From Roseburia sp. (GTDB lineage Bacteria > Bacillota_A > Clostridia > Lachnospirales > Lachnospiraceae): a stretch of 6,075 nt of DNA. Shown piece after piece: positions 4,792 to 6,075 of this stretch (positions are counted from its first letter, which is position 1; each line of letters opens with the position of its first letter). The position numbers and the translations under genes are program-made. The notes beneath the pieces were generated by a model that searched no databases, was not told the DNA's origin, and was given only the letters and a program-made list of their open reading frames with translations. The stretch spans positions 1 to 6,075 of the forward strand of contig JAFYQA010000038.1 in NCBI GenBank assembly GCA_017547315.1. Direction: 5' to 3'.

Positions 4792-4820
4792 TTGCCAGAA
4801 ACGAAAAAAAAGATTACTAT
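4792..4820 (+). promoter_or_regulatory. Possible promoter of ddl-murF
   Basis: TTGCCA (4792-4797, the same -35 as the hpf promoter), a 17-base spacer and TACTAT (4815-4820, 4 of 6). The region is strongly A+T-rich, with an A8 run at 4804-4811 in the spacer. TATAAA at 4818-4823 is a better -10 sequence but 20 bases from the -35. Initiation near 4827 would give a leader of about 50 bases. No terminator separates the 85-aa gene from ddl, so read-through is also possible. Confidence 0.5.
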
Positions 4821-4846
4821 AAATAATATAAAATAGTGTAGTTATG

Positions 4847-4870
4847 TGCTGCCACAAGCAGCAGATTGTG
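4847..4870 (+). promoter_or_regulatory. Two overlapping hairpins beside the ddl ribosome binding site
   Basis: TGCTGC (4847-4852) pairs with GCAGCA (4858-4863), with loop CACAA. That loop (4853-4857) is itself complementary to TTGTG (4866-4870), which directly abuts and partly overlaps the GAGG ribosome site at 4870-4873. The two pairings share bases, so they exclude each other unless a strained pseudoknot forms. This could tune ddl translation, but both stems are short. Confidence 0.35.
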
Positions 4871-4878
4871 AGGAAATA

Positions 4879-5931
4879 ATGAAGATAGTTGTATTAGCAG
4901 GCGGACTTAGCACAGAGAGAGATGTTTCTTTCAAATCAGGAGACATGGTTACAAAAGCGTTGAGAGAGAACGGACACCAGGTTATTATGTTGGATGTTTT
5001 CATGGGATATAGTGATAAGCCGGAGGATTTAACAGGGATTTTTGACAGAGCAGAAGAAGTCAGTGTAAAGGTGACTGGCATTTCGGAAGTAGCGCCGGAC
5101 TTAGCAAAGGTAAAAGCATCTAGAAAGGATCAGTCTGATTGTTTCTTTGGTCCAAACGTGATTGAACTTTGTCAGATGGCAGACGTAGTATTTATGGCAC
5201 TTCACGGAGAAAATGGAGAAAACGGCAAGATTCAGGCGACATTTGACCTGTTTGGTATCCGTTATACAGGAAGCGGTTATTTAAGCAGTGCGATTGCAAT
5301 GGATAAAGGCATTGCAAAACAGTTCTTTATCGCAGATGGTATCCCAACTCCACAGGGTATTGCACTCAAAAAAGAGAATCGCAAAGATAGTGCAGTAGAA
5401 CTTGGACTTAGACTTCCGGTTGTAGTAAAACCAGCATGCGGTGGTTCTAGTATCGGTGTGTCTATTGCGAATGATGAGGATGAGTTTAAGAAAGCATTAG
5501 ACGAAGCATTCCGTTTTGAAGATAGTTTAGTAATCGAAGAATTTGTAAAAGGTAGAGAGTTTTCAGTAGGGGTAATCGATTATAAGGCATTGCCTGTTAT
5601 CGAAATTGCACCACTTCAGGGATTCTATGATTATAAGAATAAATACAAAGCAGGTAGTGCAGTAGAGACCTGTCCGGCAGAGTTACCAGAGAATATCTCT
5701 AGATTGATGCAGGATTATGCTGAACGTGTTGCACGCGTATTAGGTTTAAGCACTTATTCACGTATGGACTTCCTTTTAAATGAGAAAAATGAGATTTTCT
5801 GTTTAGAAGCGAATACCTTACCAGGTATGACACCGACTAGTTTACTTCCACAGGAAGCAGCAGTAGTAGGTATGAACTTTAACCAGCTTTGCGAGAAGTT
5901 GATTGAGATTTCTTTACGTAAATATCAATAA
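4879..5931 (+). CDS. ddl: D-alanine--D-alanine ligase
   Basis: A 350-residue ATP-grasp ligase that joins two D-alanines, using ATP, to make the D-Ala-D-Ala end of the peptidoglycan stem peptide. Order of motifs: MKIVVLAGGLSTERDVS with Glu13; HGENGENGKIQ (109-119); GIRYTGSG; the ATP-binding KPACGGSSIG with Lys184 and Ser190; GREFSVGVI; the omega-loop YDYKNKY with Lys255 and Tyr256; Arg295 and Asp297 in SRMDF; and LEANTLPGMTPTS with Glu310, Asn312 and Ser321. These line up with the E. coli DdlB residues E15, K144, S150, K215/Y216, R255, D257, E270, N272 and S281. The tyrosine of the omega-loop indicates a D-Ala rather than a VanA-type D-lactate ligase. ATG 4879 follows GAGG (4870-4873) by 5 bases; an in-frame GTG at 4846 only adds an unconserved extension. 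One oddity is Asn115 where Asp is usual in HGxxGEDG. murF follows, probably in the same transcript. Confidence 0.96.
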   Translation: MKIVVLAGGLSTERDVSFKSGDMVTKALRENGHQVIMLDVFMGYSDKPEDLTGIFDRAEEVSVKVTGISEVAPDLAKVKASRKDQSDCFFGPNVIELCQMADVVFMALHGENGENGKIQATFDLFGIRYTGSGYLSSAIAMDKGIAKQFFIADGIPTPQGIALKKENRKDSAVELGLRLPVVVKPACGGSSIGVSIANDEDEFKKALDEAFRFEDSLVIEEFVKGREFSVGVIDYKALPVIEIAPLQGFYDYKNKYKAGSAVETCPAELPENISRLMQDYAERVARVLGLSTYSRMDFLLNEKNEIFCLEANTLPGMTPTSLLPQEAAVVGMNFNQLCEKLIEISLRKYQ

Positions 5932-5947
5932 ATAAGCTATTAAAATT

Positions 5948-5978
5948 GTTTGTAAATAATATGGATACATTTATAAAC
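5948..5978 (+). other. A+T-rich hairpin between ddl and murF
   Basis: GTTTGTAAAT (5948-5957) pairs with ATTTATAAAC (5969-5978) over 10 bp with one G-U wobble, around an 11-base loop. It has no GC core and no T tract, so it is unlikely to terminate. It ends 3 bases before AGAAAGG and could influence murF translation. Confidence 0.35.
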
Positions 5979-6001
5979 AGCAGAAAGGCATAGATACGAA
6001 T

Positions 6002-6075
6002 ATGGAAAATATGACGTTGGCAAATATTGCAACAGCCTGTGGCGGTACTTATTTTGGAACAGAGGCAGATAAAGA
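6002..6075 (+). CDS. murF: UDP-MurNAc-tripeptide--D-Ala-D-Ala ligase, N-terminal end (partial)
   Basis: Only the first 24 codons are present before the window ends. MENMTLANIATACGGTYFGT matches the MurF start, in which a short helix leads into a cysteine/glycine motif of the CGG type. MurF adds D-Ala-D-Ala to the UDP-MurNAc-tripeptide, directly using the product of the preceding ddl gene; ddl-murF is a common gene order. ATG 6002 is taken as the start. The ribosome site AGAAAGG (5982-5988) is 13 bases away, longer than usual. The in-frame ATG at 6011 would be farther still and would cut into the conserved start. The spacer to ddl is 70 bases without a terminator, so cotranscription is likely. 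The rest of the gene cannot be judged. Confidence 0.88.
   Translation, partial: MENMTLANIATACGGTYFGTEADK

Overview
The window looks like chromosomal DNA of an anaerobic, low-to-moderate GC Firmicute, most likely a member of the Lachnospiraceae (Clostridia). The basis is inference from gene content and protein style: glycyl-radical pyruvate formate-lyase with its activase, a long-form ribosome hibernation factor, a LytR-CpsA-Psr protein, a paired ddl-murF, strong AAGGAGG-type ribosome binding sites, and A+T-rich spacers with sigma-A-like promoters. I cannot name genus or species. All genes read on the + strand.

Region 1 (1-1187) is the fermentation pair. It holds the last 42 codons of pflB, including the glycyl-radical loop, and then the complete activase gene pflA, closed by a textbook terminator. 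The roughly 275-base spacer between them is unusually structured. It holds a terminator-like hairpin, a second hairpin with two symmetric internal loops, and two tandem units of about 68 bp bounded by three copies of a 14-mer. No promoter for pflA is visible there.

Region 2 (1188-3511) holds a complete gene for a 307-residue, highly charged, cysteine-free coiled-coil protein of unknown function. A complex spacer follows, with three TTAAGAA boxes two helical turns apart and a 14-bp inverted repeat with alternative pairing partners. Next comes a membrane-anchored LytR-CpsA-Psr (LCP) protein, a family that attaches glycopolymers to peptidoglycan.

Region 3 (3512-4299) holds two DnaA-box-like sites, a strong extended -10 promoter, a leader hairpin, the long-form hibernation promoting factor (hpf/raiA family) and a terminator with a 12-bp stem. 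The hpf gene is therefore probably monocistronic.

Region 4 (4300-6075) holds a small helical orphan protein of 85 residues, then ddl (D-alanine--D-alanine ligase, full active site) followed after 70 bases by the first 24 codons of murF. Ddl makes D-Ala-D-Ala and MurF adds it to the UDP-MurNAc-tripeptide, so these are consecutive steps of cell-wall precursor synthesis; the LCP protein acts later on the same wall.

Most genes are ordinary core genes. I see no phage, CRISPR, insertion sequence, tRNA or rRNA, and no clear multi-gene novel system. The less explained material is the pflB-pflA spacer, the coiled-coil protein, the leader in front of the LCP gene, the DnaA-like sites before hpf, and the 85-residue orphan.
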